Both the position numbers and the translations under genes were made by a program. A DNA stretch of 14,086 nt, taken from positions 1 to 14,086 of the forward strand of contig DASVES010000031.1 in NCBI GenBank assembly GCA_036380435.1. Direction: 5' to 3'. Below, one piece after another: positions 7,224-13,859 of this stretch. Position 1 is the stretch's first letter, and the number at the start of each line of letters is the position of its first letter. Source of the DNA: DASQDT01 sp036380435 (GTDB lineage Bacteria > Acidobacteriota > Blastocatellia > Pyrinomonadales > Pyrinomonadaceae). The notes beneath the pieces were generated by a model. The model searched no databases. It was not told the origin of the DNA and worked only from the letters and a program-made list of their open reading frames with translations.

Positions 7224-9227
7224 TTACCTGTTGCGCGGGGCGCTGGAGCGGAGGGTGAACTCCGTGCCGAGCGGCAGATCAAGCTCGTCGCGTCCCTGGA
7301 CGTAGACGGAGCCCGCGCCGCCCGCGGCGCCGACAATCGCGCCGATGGCCGCGCCCTTACCGCCGCCGGCAATGGCGCCGATGATCGCGCCGACGGCCGT
7401 GCCGATGGCGGTGCGCTGCACGGTCTTGTTGGTCTGGTCGTTGTCACGCACCGTGCCCTCGTTGTCCACCTTGACGACTTCGCCGTTGGCGGTGCGGACG
7501 CTCTCGACGAAGCCCGCGAAGCGATAGCTGCGCCCGTCGCGCAGGCGGATGGTGTCGAAGTCGAACGACATCTCGGAGCGGCCCGTGACGCGCCCGCCGC
7601 GGCCGCTGCTGGCGACCGCGCCCTCGATCACGGCCCCCTCATACTGCGAGGGCTGCCGCACGACCAGCGTGATGCGCTGGCCCGGCTGGACGGTTCTGGT
7701 CGAGAGTTCGCTCTCAAGCGTGGCGACGACCGTCTCGCCGTCGCGGAAGAGGAACTCGCCCGTAGGCAGGGTCGATGATGTGCCCGACGGGTAGTTACCG
7801 CCCGAGCCGTTGTAGATGTCGAACTGCGCCACGTCCGAGACCTTAGTGTAGTAATCAACCACCTGTACGGGCTGCGTCAGGCGCTCCGAGTAAAAGCTAC
7901 GCGTGACTTGCAGACCGCGGCCCCGGTCGATGGGGTCGAACATCACCGTGAAGTCGCTCTCGCGGAAGCCGGTCGAGCGCACTTCCAGACGGTCGCCGAC
8001 AAGGTTGGCCCGCACGCGCGAAGTCCGGCCGTTGGGCAAAGGCTCCTCGCGCTCCGTGCCGTCGGCCTCGAAGGTCGCCTGCGGGGCGCGCGTCGAGGCG
8101 ATCTGGACGGTGCGGCCGCGGCGGTCGATGGCGATCTGCTCGGGCGCTTCGAGACGCGCGAGCACGCGGTCGTAGACGCGCTGGCGGTCGCCGGCGGGCA
8201 GGCTGCTGGTGGCGCGCTCGGCTTCATCGCGCGGGTTGCTGCTGCGCGAAGGGTCGAGACGGTAGGTGCCCGTCAGGCGGTTCGTGCCGACGCCGACGCC
8301 CGTGCCGGGGTAAGTGTTCGTCGGGTACGTCGGATTGTTGTTCGGGTAGTTGTTCCAGTTCCAGGCGACGGCGTAGGCGTCGGCCAGTGCCGTCAGGTCT
8401 GTACGGACGGTTGACCAGTCGGTCTGCACGCGGTTCGTCAGCCGGTTGTTACGCATGAAGGTGTCGATGCTGGCGCCGGCGTTGAGCACGCCCAGCACAT
8501 CTTCGTCCACCGACTGCCGGCTGTTGAAGCGCGAGCGGAGGCGGTCGGTCGAGGTCTCGAAGTTGCGGACGAACTCGTTGATGTTGTTCTCGGCCCGCGT
8601 GTTGTCGTAGCGGCTGCGGTCGAGCGCCGCGTCGATGCTCGCGCGGAAGCGGTCGGTGTTCTGCTCGACGCGGCGGATGATCGTATCAACCTCACGGTCG
8701 CCGAGACGATAGGCGCGCTGGTCCCCTCCGGTCGTCGGGTAAGTTCCCGGCGTCGGGTAGGTGGACTGCTGGCGATCCCAGGCCCAGACGACGTTGTAGG
8801 CGCTGGCGAGCGCGCTCAGATCGGTGCGGACGAGCGCCCAATCGTTTTGCGCGCGCGTCGTCAAACGCGTGCGCGCCATGAAGTCGTTGATGAAGGCCGC
8901 CTTCGCGAGGACGTTCTCCACATCGGCCGCGACGGAGCGGCGGCCGTTGAAGCGCTCACGCAGTTGGTCGGTGGCGGCCTCGAAGTCGCGGATGAAGTTG
9001 TTGACGTTGTCCTCGGCGCGCGTGCCGTCGTAGCGGCTGCGGTCGAGGCCCGCGTCCACGCTGGCGCGGAAGCGGTCGGTGTTCTGTTCGATGCGGGTGA
9101 TGAGACTGTCTACCTGGCGGTCGCCCAGGCGGTACGTGCGGCGTTGTGCCTGCGCCGTGCTGACCATGCCAAGTGACACTAAGGCTACCACCAGTGCGGC
9201 AGAAATTGTTTGTCTTACTCTGTTCAT
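7224..9227 (-). CDS. Secreted protein with tandem repeat module and C-terminal Gly-zipper
   Basis: 667 residues from ATG at 9227 with GGAGG nine bases upstream. Residues 1-28 form a signal peptide (ending STAQAQ). Two copies of a helical module follow: 31-151 and 172-291, each starting YRLGDR and containing EQNTDRFRAS and LDRSRYD, separated by a Pro/Thr/Tyr-rich spacer. A similar spacer (292-320) leads to a third TYRLD start that diverges into a beta-rich middle region (321-470). The C-terminal part (488-660) has a beta domain, then a glycine zipper of the YMGG type (about 605-641: AVGAIIGAIAGGGKGAAIGA), ending DLPLGTEFTLRSS. Gly-zippers often associate with membranes or self-assemble. Similar modules occur in secreted acidobacterial proteins, but I know of no assigned function. 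It is probably periplasmic or outer-membrane associated and appears monocistronic, with a hairpin downstream. Confidence 0.9.
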   Translation of the reverse strand: MNRVRQTISAALVVALVSLGMVSTAQAQRRTYRLGDRQVDSLITRIEQNTDRFRASVDAGLDRSRYDGTRAEDNVNNFIRDFEAATDQLRERFNGRRSVAADVENVLAKAAFINDFMARTRLTTRAQNDWALVRTDLSALASAYNVVWAWDRQQSTYPTPGTYPTTGGDQRAYRLGDREVDTIIRRVEQNTDRFRASIDAALDRSRYDNTRAENNINEFVRNFETSTDRLRSRFNSRQSVDEDVLGVLNAGASIDTFMRNNRLTNRVQTDWSTVRTDLTALADAYAVAWNWNNYPNNNPTYPTNTYPGTGVGVGTNRLTGTYRLDPSRSSNPRDEAERATSSLPAGDRQRVYDRVLARLEAPEQIAIDRRGRTVQIASTRAPQATFEADGTEREEPLPNGRTSRVRANLVGDRLEVRSTGFRESDFTVMFDPIDRGRGLQVTRSFYSERLTQPVQVVDYYTKVSDVAQFDIYNGSGGNYPSGTSSTLPTGEFLFRDGETVVATLESELSTRTVQPGQRITLVVRQPSQYEGAVIEGAVASSGRGGRVTGRSEMSFDFDTIRLRDGRSYRFAGFVESVRTANGEVVKVDNEGTVRDNDQTNKTVQRTAIGTAVGAIIGAIAGGGKGAAIGAIVGAAGGAGSVYVQGRDELDLPLGTEFTLRSSAPRNR
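8355..9137 (-). repeat. Intragenic tandem duplication encoding two 120-residue modules
   Basis: The segments 8775-9137 and 8355-8714 encode the two modules of the Gly-zipper gene. They are offset by 141 codons (423 bp). By manual alignment about 77 of 121 residues are identical with no gaps, including EQNTDRFRAS and LDRSRYD, so this is an old but clear duplication. Confidence 0.85.
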
Positions 9228-9623
9228 TTAATTCGTCCCTCCAGCTTTTAGAAGTCCACCTCGAAGTAAGGATCGCGTCGGGCGGTTTGAAAGTCTTCGG
9301 CCCACCTCACCCCGTTCTTGATAGGGAGTTACAAACACCGGGAGAGTAGTTTGGTCGGGGCAAGGCGTGCTTTATCAAACCCGTTACGAGGCAAGCCCTG
9401 TGCCGACAAGACGTTTAAAATGACCGGGGAGGGTGCGCGCCGCCCACAAGCGCGCCGGGGAGTGCATTCCGTGTCTGGGATTCGGCAGACCAAGCGTGGG
9501 GTTGCCGCTAATTGTTGAAGGAGAGCTTTTTGTTGTCGCGCTCTATTCAGGCGGAAATGTACGAATAGTGACAGCCGGCGTCCGAGTAGCATACAAGGCG
9601 AAAGCCCGCATTTTCGGGCCTGT
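9228..9623. other. Divergent intergenic region, no gene seen
   Basis: About 400 bp between the minus-strand Gly-zipper gene and the + strand OsmC promoter. Open frames here are short, lack recognisable proteins and lack convincing starts. Small hairpins are visible, including GCCCG/CGGGC at 9604-9619 beside a GGCGAAAGCC mini-stem at 9597-9606. A tRNA or known riboswitch is not apparent. A promoter for the minus-strand gene must lie here, but I could not fix it. Confidence 0.5.
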
Positions 9624-9651
9624 GTGACGCGCGGCGCGCGCGTGATATGCT
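9624..9651 (+). promoter_or_regulatory. Promoter candidate for the OsmC gene
   Basis: An extended -10, TGATATGCT (9643-9651), lies 16 bp after GTGACG (9624-9629), a partial -35. Transcription would begin near 9658, about 11 bp before the GGAGGTG ribosome site at 9669-9675. Confidence 0.4.
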
Positions 9652-9684
9652 TGGGAGCATCCCACTTCGGAGGTGCGTCAGAGC

Positions 9685-10119
9685 ATGGCAGGAGAAGACA
9701 GGAAGGCGGTCGTCCACTTCGCGGGCGATGGACTCTTCATCGGCACGAGTCCCGGCGGCCACGCGCAAGTTATCGAGACCGACTCGGCTCGCGCGAGCGC
9801 GGCCACGCCGATGGAGATGCTGCTGCTCGCGCTCGGCGGTTGTACGGCCGTGGACGTGATTTCAATTCTGCACAAGAAGCGCGAGCGCGTGACGGGCTAC
9901 CACGTCGAAGTCAGTGGCGACCGGCGCGACGAGCACCCGCGGAAGTACACGCGCCTCGTCGTGCGACACGTCGTGCGCGGGCACAATGTTTCGGAGAAGG
10001 CGGTGCGTCAGGCCGTCGAGCTATCCGAGGAAAAGTACTGTAGCGTCGCCGCCACGCTGCGCCCGGCCGCCGAGATCGTTTCGAGTTACGAGATCGTCGA
10101 GGAGGATGGCGGCGCGTGA
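9685..10119 (+). CDS. OsmC-family (YhfA-like) peroxiredoxin-type protein
   Basis: 144 residues from ATG at 9685, with GGAGGTG at 9669-9675. A GTG at 9673 lies within the ribosome site and is not used. The family features are present: an N-terminal beta sheet, PMEMLLLALGGC with the first reactive Cys at 53 on the central helix (GGCTAVDVISIL), and the second Cys at 119 in EEKYCSVAATL. OsmC/Ohr proteins reduce organic hydroperoxides with this Cys pair, usually with dihydrolipoyl partners. The short form and the GGCTAVDV and KYCSVAATL motifs fit the YhfA-like branch, whose substrate is less well defined. It is a cytoplasmic homodimer by family precedent. The metallothionein gene follows 120 bp downstream with its own putative -10. 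Confidence 0.93.
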   Translation: MAGEDRKAVVHFAGDGLFIGTSPGGHAQVIETDSARASAATPMEMLLLALGGCTAVDVISILHKKRERVTGYHVEVSGDRRDEHPRKYTRLVVRHVVRGHNVSEKAVRQAVELSEEKYCSVAATLRPAAEIVSSYEIVEEDGGA

Positions 10120-10170
10120 CGAAGCGGCGTGCTTGTCCGGCGCCGGCGCGCATCAAAGCCGAGACGGCGT

Positions 10171-10186
10171 GCGGACGCGCCCGCCC
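10171..10186 (+). repeat. 16-bp direct repeat, copy 1 (upstream of metallothionein)
   Basis: GCGGACGCGCCCGCCC occurs here and again at 10480-10495, upstream of the transglycosylase gene. A 12-bp inverted match lies at 10542-10553. This copy covers the -35 and spacer region of the metallothionein promoter candidate. It is GC-rich, so part of the match could be chance. Confidence 0.5.
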
Positions 10187-10192
10187 TGCTGC

Positions 10193-10198
10193 TAGAAT
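10193..10198 (+). promoter_or_regulatory. -10 box candidate for the metallothionein gene
   Basis: TAGAAT (5 of 6 to consensus) stands out in GC-rich DNA, 47 bp before the start codon. The -35 position is poor (TGCGGA) and lies in the 16-bp repeat, which would suit a regulated promoter. Confidence 0.4.
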
Positions 10199-10239
10199 GA
10201 GTGGCACAAGCTCTTCCAGCTCCCAGGAGAATTTATAAA

Positions 10240-10398
10240 ATGTCTGACAAAGAACAAAAGACCTGCGCCAACGCCGTCTGCACCTGCCCGGCGGACGAAG
10301 GCAGCAAGTACTGCTCGGCCTATTGCGAGGGAATCGGCCGCAACGCCACTACCATCGATTGCAACTGCGGCTGCGAAAGCTGCGGCTCGAACATCTAA
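10240..10398 (+). CDS. Bacterial metallothionein
   Basis: 52 residues from ATG at 10240, with AGGAG eleven bases upstream in an AT-rich leader. An in-frame extension to 10201 lacks a ribosome site. Nine cysteines lie at 9, 14, 16, 25, 29, 41, 43, 45 and 48. The pattern (C-x4-CxC, then YCSAYC, then CNCGCESC) matches bacterial metallothioneins related to SmtA/BmtA, which bind Zn, Cd or Cu in a thiolate cluster in the cytoplasm. There is no histidine; the C-terminal CxCGHxGC of many relatives is here CNCGCESC, so a Cys replaces the usual His ligand. It lies between an OsmC-type peroxidase and a lytic transglycosylase on the same strand. No SmtB/ArsR-type regulator is in view. Confidence 0.88.
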   Translation: MSDKEQKTCANAVCTCPADEGSKYCSAYCEGIGRNATTIDCNCGCESCGSNI

Positions 10399-10478
10399 GT
10401 CGTCCGCGCTCGTCCCCGCGCCGGGACTTCAATAAGCCCCGCGCGTGCGCGCACGAACGACTCACCTCTCCCGCAAGG

Positions 10479-10554
10479 CGCGGACGCGCCCGCCCACACA
10501 ATGCGCGCGGCCTCGAATTGCCCGCGCACGGTTCCCTTTGTGGGCGCGTCCGCG
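10479..10554. repeat. GC-rich inverted repeat upstream of the transglycosylase gene
   Basis: The left arm 10479-10498 and right arm 10539-10554 (TGTGGGCGCGTCCGCG) are complementary, apart from four extra bases in the left arm. A nested TGCGC/GCGCA pair sits inside. The structure lies in the 190-bp gap after the metallothionein, ending 34 bp before the next start. It could be a metallothionein terminator or leader structure; there is no T-run. Confidence 0.55.
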
Positions 10555-10588
10555 AATCTCCCCCACAGACGTTTTCACGGACTACGGA

Positions 10589-12094
10589 ATGATGGCTGTG
10601 ACCGCCCAACTTCTACTCGTCTGCGCCTCGGCGCTCTCCTTCACGCCCGCCTGCGCGCGCATGGAGACGGCCTCCACGACCAACGCCGCCGCGCCGCCCG
10701 TCGCCGCGATTGTCTACACCGAGTCGGCCGACCCCATCGTGCTCACGCCCGAGGAGCAGACGGAGGCCGCGCTCGACTCCGTGCGCCGCGCCGACCGCGA
10801 CGCGCTCGGGGCCAACGGGCAACTACCCGCGCTGACGCCGCAGGAGCACATGCGCCGCGGCGCCATCTACCACGCCAACCGCGCCTTCGAGGAGGCCCGC
10901 GCCCACTGGCGCATCGTGCTTGCGCGCTACGCCTCCGATCCGAACGCTCCGATGGCCCTCTTCCTCATCGGCCGCTCGCTCTTTCAGGAGCGCCGCTACG
11001 AGGAGGCGCTCCCGCACTTCGAGCGTCTCGGCACGGAGTCGCCGGGCACTCCGGCCGGGCGCGACGGCTTTTACTACGTCGCCGCCACGAAGCTGCGTCT
11101 CGGACGCGCCGCCGAGGCCGCGCAACGTTACATCGAGTACGTCGAGAAATTCCCGAACGGCGAGCGGGCCGAACAGTCGTATCTGAATATCATCGACTCT
11201 CTGCGCGAGGCCGGTCGCCACGACGAGGCGATTCCCTGGGTCGCGCGCACGCGACAGCGTTACCCCGGAACCGTGTCGGACACGAACGCGCTGTTTGCGC
11301 GCCTGCGCCTGGACGTTTCGCGCGGCGACTGGCAGTCGGCGCTCCAGACGGGTGACGAGTTGAGCCGCGTAGGCTTTCAGCGCGGCGTCGCGACGAGCAA
11401 GAACGAGGTCACTTACCTGCGCGCCTACAGCCTCGAACGGCTGGGCCGGAGGGAGGAGGCGGCGGCCGCCTACCGTTCGATTCCCGATTCGCTCAGTTCC
11501 TATTTCGGCGGGCTGGCCACGGCGCGCCTGCGCGAGTTCGGCGGTGACGCGCGAAACGCCGCCGCCGAGCGCGAGGCGCGCGTGCGCTCCGAGGCGCAGA
11601 GGGCCGCGGCCGACTACCCCGCTCCCTTTCGCGAGATCATCCTGCGCGCGGTGCGCGGGCGCGCGGTCGATCCGCGTTTGATGCTCGCGATCATGCGGCA
11701 GGAGAGCGGCTTTAAGCCGACGGCCAAGTCGGGCGCGGGCGCACGCGGCCTGATGCAGTTGACGATGGACGCCGCCAACAGATTCGGGCCGGGCGTCCAG
11801 ATGAACAATCTCAACGAGGACGCACTCTATCGCCCAGAGGTCTCCATCACGGTGGCCGCCGCTTACCTCGACGAGCTGGCGAAGATGTTTCCGGGGTTGC
11901 CCGAGGCCGTCGCCGCCTCCTACAACGGCGGCGAAGACAACGTGGCGCGCTGGGTCAAGCGCGTCGGCCAGAAGGACAACGGCGTCTTCACCGCCGACGT
12001 GGGCTTCACCGAATCCAAGGACTACGCCCAAAAGGTGCTCGCCAACTACCGCGCCTACACACTGCTCTACTCGGATAAGCTCGCGCGCAAGTAA
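10589..12094 (+). CDS. Soluble lytic murein transglycosylase (Slt-type, GH23)
   Basis: 501 residues from ATG at 10589. The frame stays open upstream to 10445, but that part reads as GC-rich non-coding DNA. The N-terminus (MMAVTAQLLLVCASALSF..ACA) looks like a signal peptide, though unusually without positive charge, so the start is less certain than the gene. Residues ~85-340 are TPR-like helical repeats (HMRRGAIYHANRAFEEARAHW; FLIGRSLFQERRYEEALPHF). The C-terminal SLT domain (about 350-480) has catalytic Glu372 in IMRQESGF, then GARGLMQLT (384-392) and AASYNGGEDNVARW. Such enzymes cut the MurNAc-GlcNAc bond of peptidoglycan non-hydrolytically in the periplasm, forming 1,6-anhydro ends, for wall turnover or to open paths for envelope machines. 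The weak ribosome site suggests modest expression. A long hairpin starts 4 bp after the stop. Confidence 0.92.
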   Translation: MMAVTAQLLLVCASALSFTPACARMETASTTNAAAPPVAAIVYTESADPIVLTPEEQTEAALDSVRRADRDALGANGQLPALTPQEHMRRGAIYHANRAFEEARAHWRIVLARYASDPNAPMALFLIGRSLFQERRYEEALPHFERLGTESPGTPAGRDGFYYVAATKLRLGRAAEAAQRYIEYVEKFPNGERAEQSYLNIIDSLREAGRHDEAIPWVARTRQRYPGTVSDTNALFARLRLDVSRGDWQSALQTGDELSRVGFQRGVATSKNEVTYLRAYSLERLGRREEAAAAYRSIPDSLSSYFGGLATARLREFGGDARNAAAEREARVRSEAQRAAADYPAPFREIILRAVRGRAVDPRLMLAIMRQESGFKPTAKSGAGARGLMQLTMDAANRFGPGVQMNNLNEDALYRPEVSITVAAAYLDELAKMFPGLPEAVAASYNGGEDNVARWVKRVGQKDNGVFTADVGFTESKDYAQKVLANYRAYTLLYSDKLARK

Positions 12095-12098
12095 GACG

Positions 12099-12231
12099 AA
12101 AGCTCGTCAATCGTCAATCGTGAATAGTGAATCGCGATTGAGTAGCCGCCCGGCTTGAGTTGTGGAACTCAAGCCGGGCGGCTACTCAACTAAATGGATT
12201 GACGATTGACGATTGACGATTGACGAGCTTT
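12099..12231. repeat. Nested long inverted repeat between convergent genes
   Basis: The inner stem is perfect over 24 bp (12138-12161 with 12166-12189) around a GTGG loop. The outer arms 12099-12133 and 12197-12231 pair over 35 bp with three mismatches and consist of the heptad TCAATCG repeated. The whole starts 4 bp past the transglycosylase stop and reaches into the stop codon of the minus-strand gene (12231-12233). A bidirectional terminator role is likely; a palindromic element is an alternative. Confidence 0.88.
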
Positions 12232-13115
12232 TACGGCTCGGGACTGAAGTCCGTGTCGTTGAAGCCGCGTGCTCGCTCGCGGCGGCGCAGCGGGTCGTCG
12301 TTGTAGGGGCGGGGGCGCGGGAGGAGTCCGAGCCGGACGAGCGCCGGGCGATACTCGTAGCGAATCGTGATCTCGGCGGCGGCGCGGCGCTCCAGGCTCA
12401 TGTCCACGCGATAGACGTGGTTGTTGACCGAGCGGCCGATGCCGGTCGCCGCGTAATCGTCATCCGTCCGAAGCCCCTCGGACGGGGCGGTGTTTCTGTT
12501 CGTCTTACCCTTGCCCGCGCTTTGCGGGGCGGGCGCATTCGTCGCCCTTTCATCTCTCTCGTCTTCGCCTCTACGCATCGGTTCATCGGCGGGGTAAGGC
12601 GTCCGCCCCCTCCCGTAGGTGACGGCCGGCGCGGTCTCGCGGTAGAAGACGGCCGTGATGACGCCGAGGTCTGACGCGCGTCCGAGACGCGCCGCGTAAG
12701 AGTCGCGCTCGGTCGTGAAGTAAAACTTGCGGGCGCGCTCCGTGCTCATCTGCCAGCCGCCGATGCGAATCGTCCCGTAAGGCTCGATGACCCACTTCTT
12801 GGCGTCCCAGCTCGACGTGCGGCGCGCGTCGATGGTGTTGAGGCCATCGACGGAGAGGGCGACGGCCACGCGCACCGGCAGCGGATTCCTGACGCGCAGC
12901 TCGTACTCGGCCCCCTCGGCGGCCTCGACGTAGCTTCGACCACGCCCGTAAAGCTTTTCGGCCGGCGACCCGTTGATGAGAACGTCAACCGTGAAATTCG
13001 AGTAGGCGGGCGGGTAGTAGATTCGACGCTCCTGCGGCCCACTGCCGGCTGCCGGGGCCGAAGTGAAGCTGAAAAACAGACTTAGCGCGCTGACTAAAGA
13101 AAATACGGACTTCAT
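12231..13115 (-). CDS. Conserved secreted protein of unknown function
   Basis: 294 residues from ATG at 13115, preceded by GAGGAGGG eight bases upstream; a TTG at 13133 lies before this site and is rejected. Residues 1-23 are a signal peptide. The conserved part (about 40-160) is a beta-rich domain with VDVLINGSP, RSYVEAAEGAEYELRVRN, VAVALSVDGLNTIDAR (83-98), IGGWQ (118-122) and DLGVITAVFYRE (149-160). I recall this arrangement in uncharacterised proteins from several phyla, but know of no function. A charged, low-complexity linker (165-225) follows, then a second conserved stretch (GRSVNNHVYRVDMSLER, TIRYEYRPALVRLGLLP) and a basic tail. Export is inferred from the signal peptide. The gene is flanked by two large palindromes, at its stop and 84 bp upstream of its start. 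Confidence 0.85.
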   Translation of the reverse strand: MKSVFSLVSALSLFFSFTSAPAAGSGPQERRIYYPPAYSNFTVDVLINGSPAEKLYGRGRSYVEAAEGAEYELRVRNPLPVRVAVALSVDGLNTIDARRTSSWDAKKWVIEPYGTIRIGGWQMSTERARKFYFTTERDSYAARLGRASDLGVITAVFYRETAPAVTYGRGRTPYPADEPMRRGEDERDERATNAPAPQSAGKGKTNRNTAPSEGLRTDDDYAATGIGRSVNNHVYRVDMSLERRAAAEITIRYEYRPALVRLGLLPRPRPYNDDPLRRRERARGFNDTDFSPEP

Positions 13116-13198
13116 CGCTCGAACCCTCCTCAAAGATACAATCTCCCCATTTTGGAGAACGCCCCCAACGGACTTTCTTGCGCCATGCGGCGCGACTT

Positions 13199-13350
13199 CA
13201 GTGTTTAGTTGAGTGTTTAGTGACTCAGACTCACCGCAGAGGCGCAGAGAACGCAGAGTTCACGCAGAGTTGATTCCAGCCTCCGCGCCTCCTCTGCGTT
13301 CTCTGCGCCTCCGCGGTGAACTACCACTCCGTACACTCAACTTAACACTG
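13199..13350. repeat. 152-bp palindromic element with terminal inverted repeats
   Basis: The outer ends CAGTGTTTAGTTGAGTGT (13199-13216) and its complement (13333-13350) match at 17 of 18. The inner arms 13231-13258 and 13292-13319 match at 27 of 28 and are made of GCAGAG-type repeats. It ends 2 bp before the VKOR stop. The defined ends and nested arms resemble a small non-autonomous mobile palindrome; no target-site duplication is evident. It may also terminate the disulfide operon. Confidence 0.82.
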
Positions 13351-13352
13351 CA

Positions 13353-13859
13353 CTAGGCATTTTTCGGGCGCAGCAACAGGCGGGCGACTTGTAACGCGGC
13401 GAGGGTTGTGGTGACGGCGGCCGAGAGCAGGCAATAGGAGCAGAACGCTTCGAGGACGAACGCCTGCACGTAGAGAAGCCAGAGCGTGAAGGCGAACATC
13501 GCGGCCACGACGACGCGCAGCAGCGTCGAGGTGTGTGCATAGCCGAAGGCGGAGAGGGTGGCGAGCGAAAAGACCGCGAAGTAGGCGAGCGCGCCGAGCG
13601 AGGCGAGAGGCCAGCCGCCCGGCAGAGACGCGTACTGGCTTTGCAGCACCGCGTCGCAGCCAGAGGTGACCATGCAGACGACGCTGCGCCCCGAGAGGTG
13701 TTCGGCCGTCAGGTAGACGGCGTCGGCCAGGCCGACGAGCGCGAGGACGGCGGTCAGCGCGTCGAGACGCTGCGACCGCCGCGCCGCGTGGTCGTCGTCG
13801 CCGCCATCCGCCTCGGCGTGTGCACCGACTTCGCCCGCGTCCGCACGGCGCGTACTCAC
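13353..13859 (-). CDS. Vitamin K epoxide reductase (VKOR) family protein
   Basis: 168 residues from GTG at 13859, overlapping the upstream gene's stop by 4 bp (GTGA), which indicates coupled translation. After a hydrophilic 30-residue N-terminus there are four hydrophobic segments (about 33-52, 86-106, 112-134, 145-163). Redox residues match bacterial VKOR: loop cysteines 62 and 68 (CMVTSGC), a Ser six residues later (Ser74), and the CxxC pair 140/143 in FCSYC. In bacteria lacking DsbB, VKOR reoxidises a DsbA-like thioredoxin in the periplasm and passes electrons to quinone. The adjoining DsbA-like gene is the expected partner. All catalytic residues are present, so the enzyme looks functional. 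Confidence 0.93.
   Translation of the reverse strand: MSTRRADAGEVGAHAEADGGDDDHAARRSQRLDALTAVLALVGLADAVYLTAEHLSGRSVVCMVTSGCDAVLQSQYASLPGGWPLASLGALAYFAVFSLATLSAFGYAHTSTLLRVVVAAMFAFTLWLLYVQAFVLEAFCSYCLLSAAVTTTLAALQVARLLLRPKNA

Noticed and set aside
9514..9566. Possible 12-codon leader peptide (AAGGAG followed by a TTG-started frame ending TAG)
   Set aside because: Very short, with a TTG start, no attenuator-like structure clearly following and no downstream gene closer than 115 bp.
10412..10427. GTCCC/GGGAC hairpin after the metallothionein stop
   Set aside because: Only 5 bp of stem and no T-run; expected by chance in this composition.
7113..12130. 9-mer GAATAGTGA at 7113, 9563 and 12122
   Set aside because: Short word, found after the fact, with no shared context; not distinguishable from chance.
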